The translations under genes and the position numbers were made by a program. A DNA stretch of 64,000 bases from Lasioglossum baleicum (Eukaryota; Arthropoda; Insecta; Hymenoptera; Halictidae): assembly GCF_051020765.1 (NCBI RefSeq), contig NC_134940.1:14521712-14585711 (forward strand), read 5' to 3'. The notes under the pieces were generated by a model. It saw only the letters and a list, made by a program, of their open reading frames with translations. It did not search any database and was not told the DNA's origin. Positions 45,024-57,994 of this stretch are shown here, piece after piece; the first letter of the stretch is position 1, and the number at the start of each line of letters is the position of its first letter.

Positions 45024-45476
45024 TAGGCTGCGGATTTTTACGCATTTATGGCAAAAATTAGTAGTTGTAATTTGAAACAATAAAAAGCTTAGAGGAATTT
45101 AAAACTACCGTTGTATTGTATTCAACTAATTAAACATATTATCACTTTACCTATCGAAAGCCTATTAATAGGATTTTAAATAATTGTGCTGTACCAAAAG
45201 AAAGCATAGAAATTTTCTTTTTTTCATTACAATCTTAAATAAAACTATCAGATGACGTTATTGAGGATGACTTGTTAGTTCACAATGAAAATTGCTGTTG
45301 CTATTGAAGTTTCCATTAAAAAGTTCCATTACAAAGCCCTGTACCATAGATTTTTCGAACTTATGCAATAATCACCGGTCGATAATGTGTTAAGACAGAA
45401 AATAAATTTCTATTTCATTATAATTTGTTACGATTCCTGTAGACATTTTTTTTGTTGCATAAAAAGATCCGCAGAC
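45024..45476. mobile_element. Longer TAGACTGCGGAT-family element, copy 6
   Basis: The left end TAGGCTGCGGATTTTTACGC and right end GCATAAAAAGATCCGCAGAC are the family termini, here 453 bp apart, against about 150-210 bp in the other copies. The flanks TCATAAC and TCGTAAC are similar but offset. The extra interior may hold more of the parental element or a later insertion; no gene is visible. Confidence 0.6.
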
Positions 45477-46084
45477 TCGTAACACATAAGCGCTCGATCT
45501 TAGCCCGTTATCTTCGTCTCTTCTACCAATATCCTTGTCCTCCGAAACTCACATTCGGTCCAGACTTAGTTTAAAAGTCGGGAGACCTACGATCGGTACG
45601 TGCCTGAAATGGAAAACTCGATGCATATTCTTTCTCGGCTCACCTCTTTTTTCATTTCTGGGAACTCGGTTCTGCATAAACGCAATGAAATTTATGGACG
45701 AAATGCATCGAATCGAGCAACAGAGAGACGAGCGAACCGTCTATTCCCAGCGACTCCGTCCTCGACCAAATCCTCCGGAACGATAATTAATTACACGGGA
45801 GCAGAGAACCACGGTTCTCATCCTTTTCGGAGTCCACTGGCCAGATGGACTTCTGCCACGTCATTCCCTGCCCGAGAATTCGTGATTTATTTCCTGTTCG
45901 CGAAAACCGCATATCCCCCCTCTCTCTATATTTCAGAGTCCTCGCCATACAGAGCGATTCAGCTAAGAAGTCCCGCCCTAAATTGCTTGTCAACTATTCG
46001 ATATATGATAAAATAGTTGAAGCGAAAGTTGATTAGTTCTTTTACGGTTTACCTTTTTATCGAGATATGAAGGTCACCTTGAGA
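45477..46084. other. Intronic sequence, less AT-rich
   Basis: Overlapping frames on both strands (45535-46036) without recognisable domains. No splice-bounded cadherin-like exon found. Confidence 0.4.
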
Positions 46085-46490
46085 CAGAGTTGGGCAAAAA
46101 TTTAATCAACGATTGACGAATAAATTCCTACTTCAATCGTTAATCGCAATTAACAATTAATCTGCTAGTTTAGTCATTAATCGCGGTTAACGGTTAAATA
46201 CTTATTAATCGTTAATTGGGAATAACGGTTAAATTTCTACTTTAGTCGTTAATTGCGATTAACGATTACATTCATTTCAATTGTAATCGTCAATCGGATA
46301 ATTGATTAATGATTAACTGCTGAAATTTCGAAATTAAATATAGAATCAAAACTCTGTTTACGTGCTTTTATGTTTTTTTTCGTTGTTTTCTTTTTTTGAT
46401 CAACGATTGACGATTAACTACATTAATCGATTGAATCAATCGTCGATTTTTCAATGATTACCTTTTTTAATCGTACACATTAAACACATT
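46085..46490. mobile_element. hAT-like AATCG repeat, copy 4 (inverted, truncated)
   Basis: CAGAGTTGGGCAAAAATTTA opens the copy and is followed by AATCAACGATTGACGAATAA and repeated TTAATCGCAATTAAC blocks. It runs in reverse relative to copy 2 and stops near AATCGTACACATTAAACACA, short of the second terminus. Confidence 0.8.
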
Positions 46491-49400
46491 AAACATCTTA
46501 AAAAGATTATAATGTCCAAATAGAAACACATTTTCTTGGACATTCGTGTTCATTGCTGAGAAAAAAAGAGATAGTTCTGCTGTAGTTAGTGGTTCCAATC
46601 TCCGAGCTGTGTCGCACGAGTCGTACGCAATTCTTCTTGCCAATTGACATACCAAATTTCTCGTGTAAAGAAATACATTCACTGTCACATTCTCTTTGAC
46701 TATATTTCTAAGGCACCATTCACATCGGGTAGCCGATAAGAAAAACCTGATGAGAAATCTCACGGTCCATAAACCGCACACTAAACTACATTCCCTGGGG
46801 TCTTATCTACCCTCCAGAACCCTTAGAATTATTTGACACGCTGCTTGAAAAGGCTTATCGTAAATAGATACAAAAGACCGCGTCGAACGGTGCCCTGCCA
46901 CAAATATAGGGTGTTCTATAAAATGTGGTCAAGAGAACAAAAGCTTCGTTATCACACTATCCCTAATTCAGAGTTTGCATAGACAACGATAGACAAAGTG
47001 AAGAGAGTAAAACAGCAAAAAATGTGAAAAGTGGGAAAATATATTCGGAAATGTTATGTATTAAAGTACAAACTGTTTCGCAAAATGAATCCATTTAAAC
47101 GCATCGAATAACAATGTACGGGAGGCAAGGAAAGTGAATACCGCCATTTTGGTAACCCAGTGTTAGAGAGAATTTCTACATGAAAGAATAAGTCGAAAGA
47201 TTCGCCTGACCAAAGAATAGAATTATTTACGATAATTTATGAAATGATTATCACACGGTTCGTTTTCTTTGTTACTGAAATTAACAATGGGGAAACTATA
47301 AAATTGTATTTAGGCGTTGTTAATAACAAATTCAAACAAATTACCGCATAATTTACATGACCTTATTATGCTAACATTTAAACGATTCCAACTGCAGTGG
47401 CATAAACGATAATCATTAGTGACGCTGATTAGAGCTTATGCAAATATTAGCTGCTGTTCTGTAATATTCGGAACGTTGCGGAACAAGCTTCTCAAATGCT
47501 GTATATGTATTTTTGAATTATTAATCTGGAATACAATATTTCCAAAATTATGTAACTTATTAATAGTCAGTTTCGAAGAATAGAATTGTGCATTACACGT
47601 ATTCACACATTATGAAAAAAATGCAAAAGATAGTCGAATCTAGTGAACATAAGAAAAGATTTAGAAATATCCATTTTTTGACCCTACATAGGAGTTCTCC
47701 TAATGTCGGACAGTAGCTGTGTCTCTAACATTTCAAACTTTACGAAACAGTAAAAATATTTAAAGAAATTAGATGTATTACTGATGTATTACTAAAATTA
47801 TTTTAAGAATCTATTGAATAGTCCAGTTATAACTTAGAAAATATAAACGTAGAGAATTGTTTCCCCTGAACAGAATATTCTCGAGAAAGAAATTTTCCAG
47901 ATCTACATTTTAAAAAATTTGGATATATTACAGTTTTTAAACAGTTGTGTTTATGACCTAATGGTTCGTCCTGTTATTAATTTAAACTACGCAGTGACAG
48001 GAACGTATCTCATTTAAAAAGATCGATGCCTTCATAAGACATGAATTTCAGAGGAGTTACTCTTCCATAAAAACATTAATACCTAAAAGAAAGGATGTCT
48101 TCTGCTTTTTGCCCTCGTTGAAAGCAACGAGGTTACTTTCACTATTAAACGAGATTACCACTGTAAAAAGGGGATCTTTATTTTCAGTCTCTCATTACGT
48201 TCAAGTAAATTTTTTATCATCACAATACCACCAGTAAAATCAATTACTTCGCATTTGAAATTTATAACACGGGCGGAATGAAAATTTATGCAGCTTCGTA
48301 CCGTTCTTTCATTACATTCCAGGTCGTCGCTCAACACTATCCACCCTGATCCTCGAACGCAGGATGGGTTCTCATTATTTAGCGCCAGTGGCGCAATATC
48401 GGATAGCTTTGTAGGTAAAAATCATTTAACGCTCGCTTGACTCTAGCCCCTGGCTGTGTAAACAATACCAGGCGATTCACACTGCTGATAAAGGCTACAG
48501 GATTCCTAGCGAGGTTTTATTGCAGGTTCGGCAGCCAGTTGATCACCGGTCACAAACGACCTGCCCTTTTGAACGTTACCTCGCTTTTAGATCTGGATCA
48601 CTAAACTGCCGATTTTCCTGCAAAATACAAATTCTCTGAGTCAATTGTAAAAAGCAGGAGACAGATGAGAATGTATATTCTTCATACAATTTTAACATGT
48701 TCGCTATTATAACCTAACAGTTCACTTAGAAAGTGTCAAATTAACTTTATGCACTTCGTCGCAAATCGATCACTTTTTGCAGGCACCATCATCGATTTTG
48801 TTCTAAATGAAATATGTTGTAGTCCATGTGAAATTAGGGGGGGGGGGGTTTAAGTCATCATTTTTCTGGTTTCGAATTTTTTTAGAAATGACAGGCCTTC
48901 AAAGTTTTCAATTTTTGCCCATTTTGGTGGTACTAATATTGTCCTCGAGATGTAAATAGGGTTATTTAGTCGTATACTGTCTGCTGGTATTTTCTCGAGA
49001 CCAGCGGTTAAATCTAAATTTTTCGACATTATAAAATTGATTTTCGAGGTTGCAAAAAATTATTTCGTAATAGCCCAATCCTTTCCGAATAAAACAGAAA
49101 AAAATGTAGCTCAATCGGACAAACAGATCCTGAGATAAAAATTCGTAAGTGAGGCGCGTTTTCGCACTTGTCTGAGGAAATTAGACGGTTACTCATAAAT
49201 TGTTTGCAATTCCTTTATCTTCTTATTTCTCAATGAGACTTTTTCAACGTAAACCCAACACCATCATGACTACACGAACTATACGTATACTACAGCTACG
49301 GCTGGAAAATAACCAATCATCGATAACTCGATCGTCGTCTCACGAATTGTAACTTTGTCTGTGGTAGTGTCCATGCTAAAGTGTCGAACAGTTTTTTTCG

Positions 49401-49874
49401 TCCTTTGGTCAGAACCGTTTACGATTGGACTGATAACGACTTTTGAAATTGATTTTCGGTAGCGTTGATGGAAGTTCGAAAGTGCGTTTCATTTATTGCC
49501 TTTGGGACACGTCGCCGATCGTATTTGCTTAATCCATTTTTATTGGATAATCTTCTGTCATCTCCAGTCTTTTACTTTGTACTATCGTTATCGGAAAGAG
49601 AGCGATTTATAGCAAAAGGAACCCTTTTAAATCGCAATAAAAAATGCCGATAGATTTCTCCATGGGTGTATAGTTTGTCTGATCGAATCTTGTATTTGTA
49701 CGTACCTGGCAAACCAATTTTGTGACCACCCCTATTTGCAATTAACTTTCGTTTGAATACGCGTTAACTATGCCGGTATAATAGTGCCATTAATAATAGC
49801 CAACCAATACGTCCATTCAACTCATCGTGATTAAATAATACAATATTCAAATAAATAATCGATGCTACTGTGTG
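46491..49874. other. Intronic unique sequence
   Basis: No gene. A 104-codon minus frame (46467-46781) begins in repeat sequence and has no recognised domain. TATAGGGTGTTCTATAAAAT at 46905-46924 resembles a TACAGGGTG-type end. TAAACTGCCGATTTTCCTGC at 48603-48622 resembles a TAGACTGCGGAT-type end. A run of 12 G lies at 48837-48848. Confidence 0.4.
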
Positions 49875-50274
49875 CAGGGTGAGTCGCCTAACGTTGCCAC
49901 CTCAAATATCATTGTTGTGTTTAAAGATACGTCAAACGTCTGAAGGCCAAAGTCGAATGGTTCACACAGTGGAGCTCAGATTATACCAAAAATATTGTTG
50001 TTTCTATGTGATTTTTTTTAGACATATCAGGTCACCTTCATTTTTTAAAATGGAAGCACCCTTTTTTAAACACCTACAATGATAGGAATTCAGTGACTAT
50101 AATTACCCCTGCACGTATCAACTTTCTAGTCCATATAACAGACACAGAACATTATCATTTTGCATTAACCATTAAAAATTCGCAGTCTACTCGTTAATCA
50201 CTCACTAATTTTCAAAGCCCCTTATTTGTAGACTTTATACTTAGGCTTTAAAAACAACAAGGTGACTCACCCTG
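49875..50274. mobile_element. MITE with CAGGGTGAGTC ends, 400 bp
   Basis: CAGGGTGAGTCGCCT at the left is matched at the right by the complement of CAGGGTGAGTCACCT. TA follows the right end but not the left. No coding capacity. Near 50175-50195 it contains AAAAATTCGCAGTCTACTCG, a right end of the TAGACTGCGGAT family, suggesting a nested relic. Confidence 0.7.
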
Positions 50275-53200
50275 TATAAATAGATGTATTATTAATTTGG
50301 TAAATATTTACAAAAGGGGACTCAGCTCCGATGACCTTGGATTTGAAGTATGTTGTCAATCTGATATCAGGATATCTAGTCACCGGATGTAAGAAGAATA
50401 ACACGCCAGTAAATTGTTCATGTATTAAATCTCCAATAATATTGTTTATCTTGCAAACTTGGTAAGATACACGAACACTTCAATGTTACATTTACGATCC
50501 AGCGTAGCTTCGTCTCTTTTCGAAATTTCATTTCGTTCAATTTTTAACATATCGATCACTATTGCTTGACGGAAATGGACGTTGTTCTATATTCAACGAT
50601 TTTGACAGCTTTTAGTAGCGTGACAAATTCTGTACACTTCAAACAGAGATTTTGTGATAGAAAACACAAAGCGCCTACGCAAATAGTCTGCGTTTTGATA
50701 AGCACAGATCATCTCTTGACCCATCTTATTATTAGTATTTTTTAATGATAAGAGTCTTTAAAAATTCGTAATAATAAAGCTTTTATTTATATGCGAAGAG
50801 CTGAACGGATGAAATTCGTTTCCACAATATGCACCGTTGTTATTAGCTTTTTTTCCGAGGCAACTGTATGACGTTGAAAAACAGATACAGGAGTGTTTGT
50901 CTCTTTGTCAAGACTCTTAGAAATTGCAAATAGAATCGGATTAAAATGAGAAATCCAGCGTGGGCTAGTAACGAATGTATGAATTCGAATTCGCGTTTCA
51001 TTAATTACGCCTTAAGTGTCAGTGTTCCTAAAGTGGAATACCGTGAACGAACTTAAATCGTGTCTGCCTACCGTGCAGAGTTGAATTAGGTCTCACCTCA
51101 TCAGTTATGTCTGCCCTTGGAGAGCCAATTTTCCGGGTTCGTAGTATTTGATTCGTCAACTGTAGGGACATATGGACATATTGCAGAAAAGGATTTTTAA
51201 TTAACATTAGCGGTTGAAACGCTTGTAAAGAAGAAGTAGATTTGAATAATGTCGAAATTGCTATATGGACAATAAATCGAGGATGTAGTGCGGTACTTTT
51301 TTTGTATGTTTCTTGTTTCCTGTTCTTTCTGTAAGTTTTATTGGATAACAAACATCCCCACTTGCAGAAATTAAAAGATAATTTTGTTTTAATAACGGAG
51401 TGTTATAAAATGAATTTATTGTTTTGTTATTTCTATTTTACGAAGATTTATGTAACAGTGTGAACCATTTATTGAGATTTTCCATTTCATTTCGTTTAAA
51501 TAACAGTCCTTCTCCTCGATTTGTGTAGGAATTTATATTACCGACTGTAAGACGTGAATTTTCAAAATACATAATGATTAAATTGTCTGTTTTACTCTCA
51601 ATTAATTACTTTTTAATCCCTTCCATTTATTATATCGTCTTCAATATATGTACAGTAGTGTCATTTTGATTTACGAAGCCACCATCTGCGCAATGTGTAC
51701 TGGAATCCTAAAATGCCAATAAATCGATTAATTTCCGATAGACTGTCAATCATATCTGCTATTTAATACATAGAAGCATCGTTATGGTTGATGAATAGAC
51801 GCCGTGGCGATTGTTCCTGAGAATGCCAAAATTCGAAACCCAACGAAATTCATCAATTTTTCGACAGGCAACGACGCAGGGTTGCTGCTTAAAAGTATAT
51901 TTCCCCTTCGTGAAAATCAATAGACATTTTGTTGTATTGCAATTTTTTGAAAATTTCTTGAAAAGTATTTCGTATAAAATTTTCCTTTGCCACAGATAGG
52001 ATAAATGTAACAAGTATACATTTTGTAGGAAAAATTGTTCGAAACAATTTTCGTTCGTTATCAGAACAAAATGATACAATTTTCCTATGTTAATTAAAAA
52101 GTTTTATTGACCTTCAATAAATGAAAAGAGAATTTGATTTATTTGAATATTTCACATCTTTCTCAAAATGTAACAGCTTTTTAATAAATAATTGGTGAAA
52201 ATTTAAACGAATTCCAAACATAAAGAACCAGATGCAAACATAACAGAAACTTGATCTAAATATCAATTCACATTACGAGATGGCTATTGATGTGGATTTC
52301 AACAGCGAACAATGCACGACGTGTGCTAATTAATATCAGTATACCTTCCTTTTGTCCATACTTCGCGATATCACCGAAATTTGATATCTATTTTACTCTC
52401 CAAAACGCGATATTGATGTATTATAACAATAAGCGATTCAACTTCTGCGAGGAGTATTTGAAAATTAAAAACATATTTCGATAATTGCTGGACGACCCAT
52501 ATTTGAAAAATATAGAACTGTTTTCAGTTCAAAATATTTATTCAATCCAGAGTTATAACAATACAAGGGGAACACCTTAACTACAATTATTTAGGACGGC
52601 GGCTATGATAATAATATTAGAAATCATATTAGAAATAATAATATTAAAAATCCTGGCAGATGTTGAATCTACATGAGTGGACAGCGGATTTTATACATTT
52701 ATGGCACGAATGAATAGGTGTAAATTGATACATTGTTTTCAACCTACTAAACATATTTTGAAAGAAAATAAATTTCTAATTCGCTCCACTTTGTTAGAAT
52801 GCAGTTAGACAATTTTTATTTTGCATAAAGATCCAAAGAAGAACAAATAATGAAAAATTAAGAGAATTACAAAGACTCAAACTGTCTATCTCAGAAAGTA
52901 ATTCGAAACTTTAATTATGAAAACAGTCCAAGCGGTAATGAAACAGCAAATTGAAGCATACATTCCCCGTTCACATACGGTAACATGTGCGTGGGAGGAA
53001 GATCCACGATCAGAGAGGCCTGCAAACGAATAGATCTAAGAGGGTGCTTCTCGTAGATCCGCCAATTGCCTTGCCTTGTACATGCCTATGACGCGCCAAT
53101 TACTATTGAGTAAGGGAGTCCGGTCACTAGAAACGCACCAGTTTATCTGGTAATAAAGCGGCACAGTGTCCGAGTCCTAATTGCCCAATTAATTGATCGA

Positions 53201-53537
53201 CAGCTGCAAAGACCATTTGAGAAAACTGTTTAAAAGAAAAATAGTGGGTTATACGCATTCTCATGGAAGTTTTCGAACGCATTTAAAAATCGTATAATCT
53301 TCTTAAAATTTCAAAAAATCTTCCACTTCTCTATCTGTGTTTATTAGACATTAGACGAATTGGAGGATGTTTCGATGGTGTTTTTGACTCGTTGAAATGA
53401 TTAAAAGAGTCTCAATACAGGCTCGTTTAGCTTCTGTTCCTTCCAGTTGACTTGGACAATTTTTATTTGGTCGTGAAGATCCGCAGTCTAGCGATCGGTC
53501 GTGAGGGTGGCTATAATTGTTCACGGTACTGTATTAA
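50275..53537. other. Intronic AT-rich sequence with repeat ends
   Basis: No gene recognised. At 52678-52836 a decayed TAGACTGCGGAT-family copy runs from TGGACAGCGGATTTTATACA to TTTTGCATAAAGATCCAAAG. At 53452-53491 there is a right end ending GAAGATCCGCAGTCTA. Confidence 0.45.
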
Positions 53538-54064
53538 GGATGTTCTGGAGGTACAATGGGAGACAAAAGTACAAGAAATTCGAAATCCATCAATACATGG
53601 CAATGCAAGCCATTCATGAGTATATTTTACATTAAACTTTTGCGAATACTGTACCCTCTGTAGCTATATTCAGTGGTCTACGCTTGTCGCGTTTCCATGC
53701 TAGTGAGAGACAACACGATAAATTTGACGTTTTGTAACAGTTTATAATTTTCTTGCTCTGTAACTGTTTAGAGAATCCTAATAAATTTTGAACATAATTA
53801 ATTACATAATTTTTACTACATATAAAAGAAAACTGGAGTTTCTAGTTGCGTTTCTTCAAGGTTTAAATAGGGTTTCAAGTGGAATTTTATGAATTCTCCA
53901 TAAGAAGACGTGTTAAAATCTGCAAACTTTAAGTTGACTATAATTCTTAAACTCTGTGCAGTGAATCGAACCCAAACTTTGGTAATTGCATTAATTTAGT
54001 AAGAATTATATCTTGTCAAATTTTCAAAAATTTTGTTGCGTTTTTGTATACCTCCAGAACATCC
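53538..54064. mobile_element. TTAA-flanked GGATGTTCTGGAGGTA element, copy 2
   Basis: Bounded by TTAA at 53534-53537 and 54065-54068. Both ends read GGATGTTCTGGAGGTA going inwards. The interior is colinear with copy 1 (22142-22635) in reverse orientation, with 527 bp against 494 bp. No gene. The two copies together define the family boundaries. Confidence 0.92.
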
Positions 54065-54068
54065 TTAA

Positions 54069-55000
54069 ACATTCTTGCGATAATCAATCGCGTGACCGAA
54101 CAAGCGAGAACAGTGTAACATCAGATGGCAGAGACTTCCGAGCGGCGTAGCACAGGTCGATTCAGTGTAATCCGAACGAGCGACGCAACGATCGCGTCGA
54201 TAAAGGTCGTCGCACAGAGGCTGTTTGCTTCTGGTATCGCGACCGTCTAAATAAAAGCGCAAAAGCGAGGGAAACACAGCTGTGTCGAGCCTTTGTCCGG
54301 CGCGGATCGCGATTCTGTACACGTAGCCGCGATATACGGTGACCGAAAGTAGCAACTAGCCCGAAGCCAGGAGCTTGCATTGTGTCGAGAAAGCGACTAC
54401 GGTTGTGTCCCTTTCCTCCTGTCGGCGACAGGAAGCTCCGGAACGAGAAGAGAATTATATGAAAACGTTGGAAGGCAAAGGGGCGAGAAGAGAGAAGGGA
54501 GGGACGGGCAGAAAGACGGAAGAAAGAGAATCAAAAGAGGAGAACGGAGAACGGCAGAAAAGAGTCGCGTGACTGTACCACTTCCGGCGAGCAGAAAACC
54601 CTCCAAGGTTAGACACCGTCGCGTACACTTGTCTCCCCCGAGGAGGGAAAGCGAAGAAGCATTCATGAAACGTGAATGTGTGCGCAGACGGAAAAGGAAG
54701 TTCTTCTGGTCCATCAAGTCAAAATTACCGTGCTCTTGTATTGTGGTCGGAGGAGAACCGACGACACGCAAGATAAGACTGGACTACGTGTTTGGATCCT
54801 TGACCTCCCAGCAAATTGTAGTCATTCAGTAGAATTGCACGGTTCTCGGTCCTCTCACTTCCGGTCTCGCCGCGGAATACAATGTTCCCGCGATTGATGC
54901 GACTTTCGGGTGTGCGGATGATGTGACTTGTTTATCCCCACTACTAGGAGGTTCCCCCTTGAGCGGGCGATCGCGCTACAAAGAAATTGAGGTATTAGGG
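54069..55000. promoter_or_regulatory. CpG-rich block, possible internal promoter or 5' exon
   Basis: CpG dinucleotides are frequent (for example GTCCGGCGCGGATCGCGATT), unlike the AT-rich intron around it. A TCAGT initiator-like motif is present near 54154-54158, and CCTCCAAG|GTTAGA at about 54600-54612 is a possible splice donor. The purine-rich block 54440-54570 yields open frames of low complexity that begin at TTG, so they are not evidence of coding. The block is not repeated in the window. This reading is an inference from composition. Confidence 0.25.
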
Positions 55001-55016
55001 TGTTTAAATCAGGGCT

Positions 55017-55108
55017 TCGGAGTCGGTTGACAAAATTCTTAACTCCGACTCCTCTTTTTTTTTACCTCCGACTCCGACTCCGACGCCGATTTCGACTCCG
55101 ACTCTCCA
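55017..55108. repeat. GGAGTCGG / CCGACTCC hexamer-rich repeat
   Basis: GGAGTCGGTTGACAAAATTC leads into ACTCCGACTCC, CCTCCGACTCCGACTCCGAC and similar units. A related GAGCCAGAGTTGGAGCCAG occurs at 55386-55404. Confidence 0.75.
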
Positions 55109-56268
55109 AATTGAAAAAATATGTACTCGAAATAATTAAGATTTGTAATAAAACTGAATAAATAGTTGAAATATTGTATTAAAGTCTAAGAATATGGAAC
55201 TTTCTCGATGTTACTTTCTCACTTTCAGGAAATAGTTAGAAAATACTACTACCATAACTTTAACTGTTTCTCCTCTACATAGTGCCGAGGTATATACATA
55301 CATATACAATACGTCTATACTGTAGATCGAATATTATCGATTTATTTATGTATACATAAATCTATTAATGATTTATAAACAAAAGAGCCAGAGTTGGAGC
55401 CAGAATTGATATAATATCAATAGGAGTTAGTCAGCCATCAGTAGAACGGATTAATCATTTTTACATTACCTCTTATGGGAAACGTTGGTTTGGTATACGT
55501 CCTATTCGATATAAGTCCTAACATCAGGAACGGATTAAGGATTAACGAATCCAAATTAATTTGCACAGAGCAGTGAATTTTAAATGTCTAGTATTTTGCA
55601 GAGCTAAACTAGCCTATCTAATTTTACTTTTTTGTGGGAACTTCTTTAAACTATGCTTACCCAGAAAATAACGAGCTTTAATTGAGAGAAAAGCAAGCAC
55701 CGGTAAAACTCGAGGGGACAGCCTGTTCCGGAGTGGCATCTCGTTTGAGAAGTTTGAAAGTTTAACGAACAGACTTCTTTTTTTTTCGTTCATGTATCAA
55801 AAACAGTCTTTAAACTTGTCTTACGTTAAACACTGTGTTTATATTTAAGCTTCCGTGGCTCACTGCAGACTTTCTTAAGCAGTTCCGGCAATACTTACGT
55901 GACGTTCGTTTTATCCCTCTGAAGGAGCAAACAAGACAACTTGAAAAAATAAAGAAAATCTCTTCGTGCAGTGTAAGAATTTGTTTTATACGCTTTCGCG
56001 AACATAAGCAAGTCTTTTGTGAAAGATTCAATAACTTGAATTTTAGATGGTCGTATTAATAAATCTGTTAGTAAATTTTAATTGTTACAAGTTCAGTAGG
56101 GAGATTATTCCGCGAGTACTTATATAATAATTAAATATTTGGTATAAATATAAGTCAGAATATTTTCTATAAATTTTACTAATCTCTGTAGAACGTTACC
56201 AATAAATAATTAGTTCTGATCGGATGTTTTACTGAATAATGAAACGCAGTGCTGGGCACGGTTGAGGC
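55109..56268. other. Intronic sequence with a Tigger-like fragment
   Basis: Positions 55440-55550 (CCTCTTATGGGAAACGTTGG, TACGTCCTATTCGATATAAG, CAGGAACGGATTAAGG) match the right part of the Tigger-like element at 40640-40715. No gene. Confidence 0.55.
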
Positions 56269-56390
56269 CAGAGTCGCCACATGAAGGGAGGGAGCACAAA
56301 TTGAGGGGAAAACAGAAACAGAACGTGTCACGTGACCGGGCCGTGGCGGAAGCGTGGGGGAAGGTAGAGTCGGGACACAAGTCTTAACCC
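56269..56390. mobile_element. CAGAGTCGCCAGAT-family MITE, copy 4
   Basis: CAGAGTCGCCACATGAAGGG at the left, then GTCACGTGACCGGGCCGTGG and AGGTAGAGTCGGGACACAAG. The right end fades after GTCTTAACCC. Confidence 0.7.
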
Positions 56391-57994
56391 TTGTATAGCC
56401 AACCGGGATACCAGTTACTTGTTAAAGTTCCTCTAAAAATATTTCAAAATTTCCCTGAATATCTATTCTTTGTTTTTTTCTTAAATTTTTCTTGAATTTG
56501 TGCAAATATGTTAAATACAGAAGGTTTCAAATAATCTATACATTTTGGTTGGCTACATAAGCGTTGATTTAGCGAGGTTAGGGCCCCTCAAACGCTTCCT
56601 CCCCCAACTCTCTTTCGCCAGCGTTCCCCACCATAGAAGCGCGTTCTTTCTCCATGACAACGGCTCTTATTGGAGGGAGGCAGAGGGCGCTATGGTGGGG
56701 ACGGTTTTGCCTCAATCGAGGCAAATGTGCTCGGCCTAAGACGTCGCGTGTTCACTCCGGAAGTGGTAAGCAAGATACAGGGCGTATTTAGCGTGCATTT
56801 CCTACCACTAAATATGCAAGATATATAAATATGTCTTAATATCAGGTCTTGACAAATGTGTTTGAAAATTGTGTTTTATTTGTCAAGTTTCATACTTCAC
56901 GACCTGATATTTTGTCCAGGAGCGTGTACAGCTAGGAAGCCATAAGATATAAGAAAGGATTTGTACTTTGAGTAACGCGAGATTCAGTCATTGTAGAAAG
57001 TTCTTATCGTCCGAGTAAGTAACCGGAATTTTCGCATCTATATGTATGCGAGAATTATGCCGCAGGTGCATTATCGAAAGCAAATTTGCTAAGAAGTTAA
57101 ACGACTCGTTCAAGTTTCAAACTTCCATTCCACGGCTGTATAAAGAACGATATCCGCTTCAAGAGTCAAGATCGGTTCGTGAATGATCGATCTCGTAAAA
57201 GAGAAGGTACGTAACTCTGGTTTCTCACGTACGGGCTTGAGCACGTTCGCGACCAAATCCAAAGGCTTCTTTGAGGGACAGTAAAACTTCTCAAGTAACT
57301 TCGTACCTCCGAACGTGCGCCCTGCTCTTTCATGTATGTTCACCAACCAAGTCGGAATACCTCGCCGGCTTTGGACGAAGTGAATCTCAAGTGACGTCGA
57401 CCTAATTGTGCAGGATCGTACGTGTACGTACAACGCACCGTGACAATAATAATCAGCCGTCAAAGACAAACCGATATAGTGGACAGAAGAAAGTTTAAAA
57501 TTCGAATTTCTGTATTATGAGTATTGCCGACTTCAGCACTGGATGGCTTCTCAAATGTTGATATGGTTTATCTAATCTGAGGTAACCTCGCCACACTATA
57601 CGACATCCTTTTGTTTGCTCGTCCGTTTTTGCATAATTAACGATACCTTTTGTTCGTCACGTGCAACGGACAAAAGTGAGTTTAAAGTTCCCGGCATTGT
57701 AATAATATTAGCAACTACAGATCGTTTTTCGTACTCCGCGCTACAGAGAGACAAAGACTGGTTTGCTGAGCTCCTATGTCTTCTCTGTCGACCGTACCCG
57801 CCAGAACCTAAGCGTAAAAGTGGGGGCCGCAGCCTGGCGTCAAAATTAGGAACTCGCAGATCCCCCTGCGCCCCACTCCTAATGGACGATCAGTATATTG
57901 TACACATTTGTCGATATTTCTCGCCATTTCTGTGAACACATTGACTTTAGCTAACATCTGAATGATAGACAGATGAATAAGAAAAAAAAATGTA
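56391..57994. other. Intronic sequence with a GC-rich repeat patch
   Basis: Positions 56575-56740 (CCCCTCAAACGCTTCC, CCCCCAACTC, GCCTCAATCGAGGCAAATG) share the GGGCC(A/C)CTCAAACGCTT block with 59197-59222. A 119-codon minus frame (57110-57469) begins at TTG and has no recognised domain. The plus frame at 57615-57935 likewise. Confidence 0.4.

Noticed and set aside
45600..46016. 138-codon frame with an overlapping frame on the other strand
   Set aside because: Overlapping open frames in several phases, no domain and no flanking splice sites compatible with the cadherin phases.
46467..46781. 104-codon minus frame next to the AATCG repeat
   Set aside because: I considered a transposase fragment, but no catalytic or zinc-finger motif is visible and the frame extends into repeat sequence.
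48837..48848. Run of 12 G
   Set aside because: Too short and isolated to claim a quadruplex or regulatory role. It may also be a sequencing-prone site.
54380..54832. 150-codon frame rich in Arg, Lys, Glu and Gly
   Set aside because: It begins at TTG, not ATG, and its open length is explained by a purine-rich low-complexity tract.
57110..57469. 119-codon minus-strand frame within the cadherin intron
   Set aside because: It begins at TTG and has no domain or repeat similarity that I recognise.
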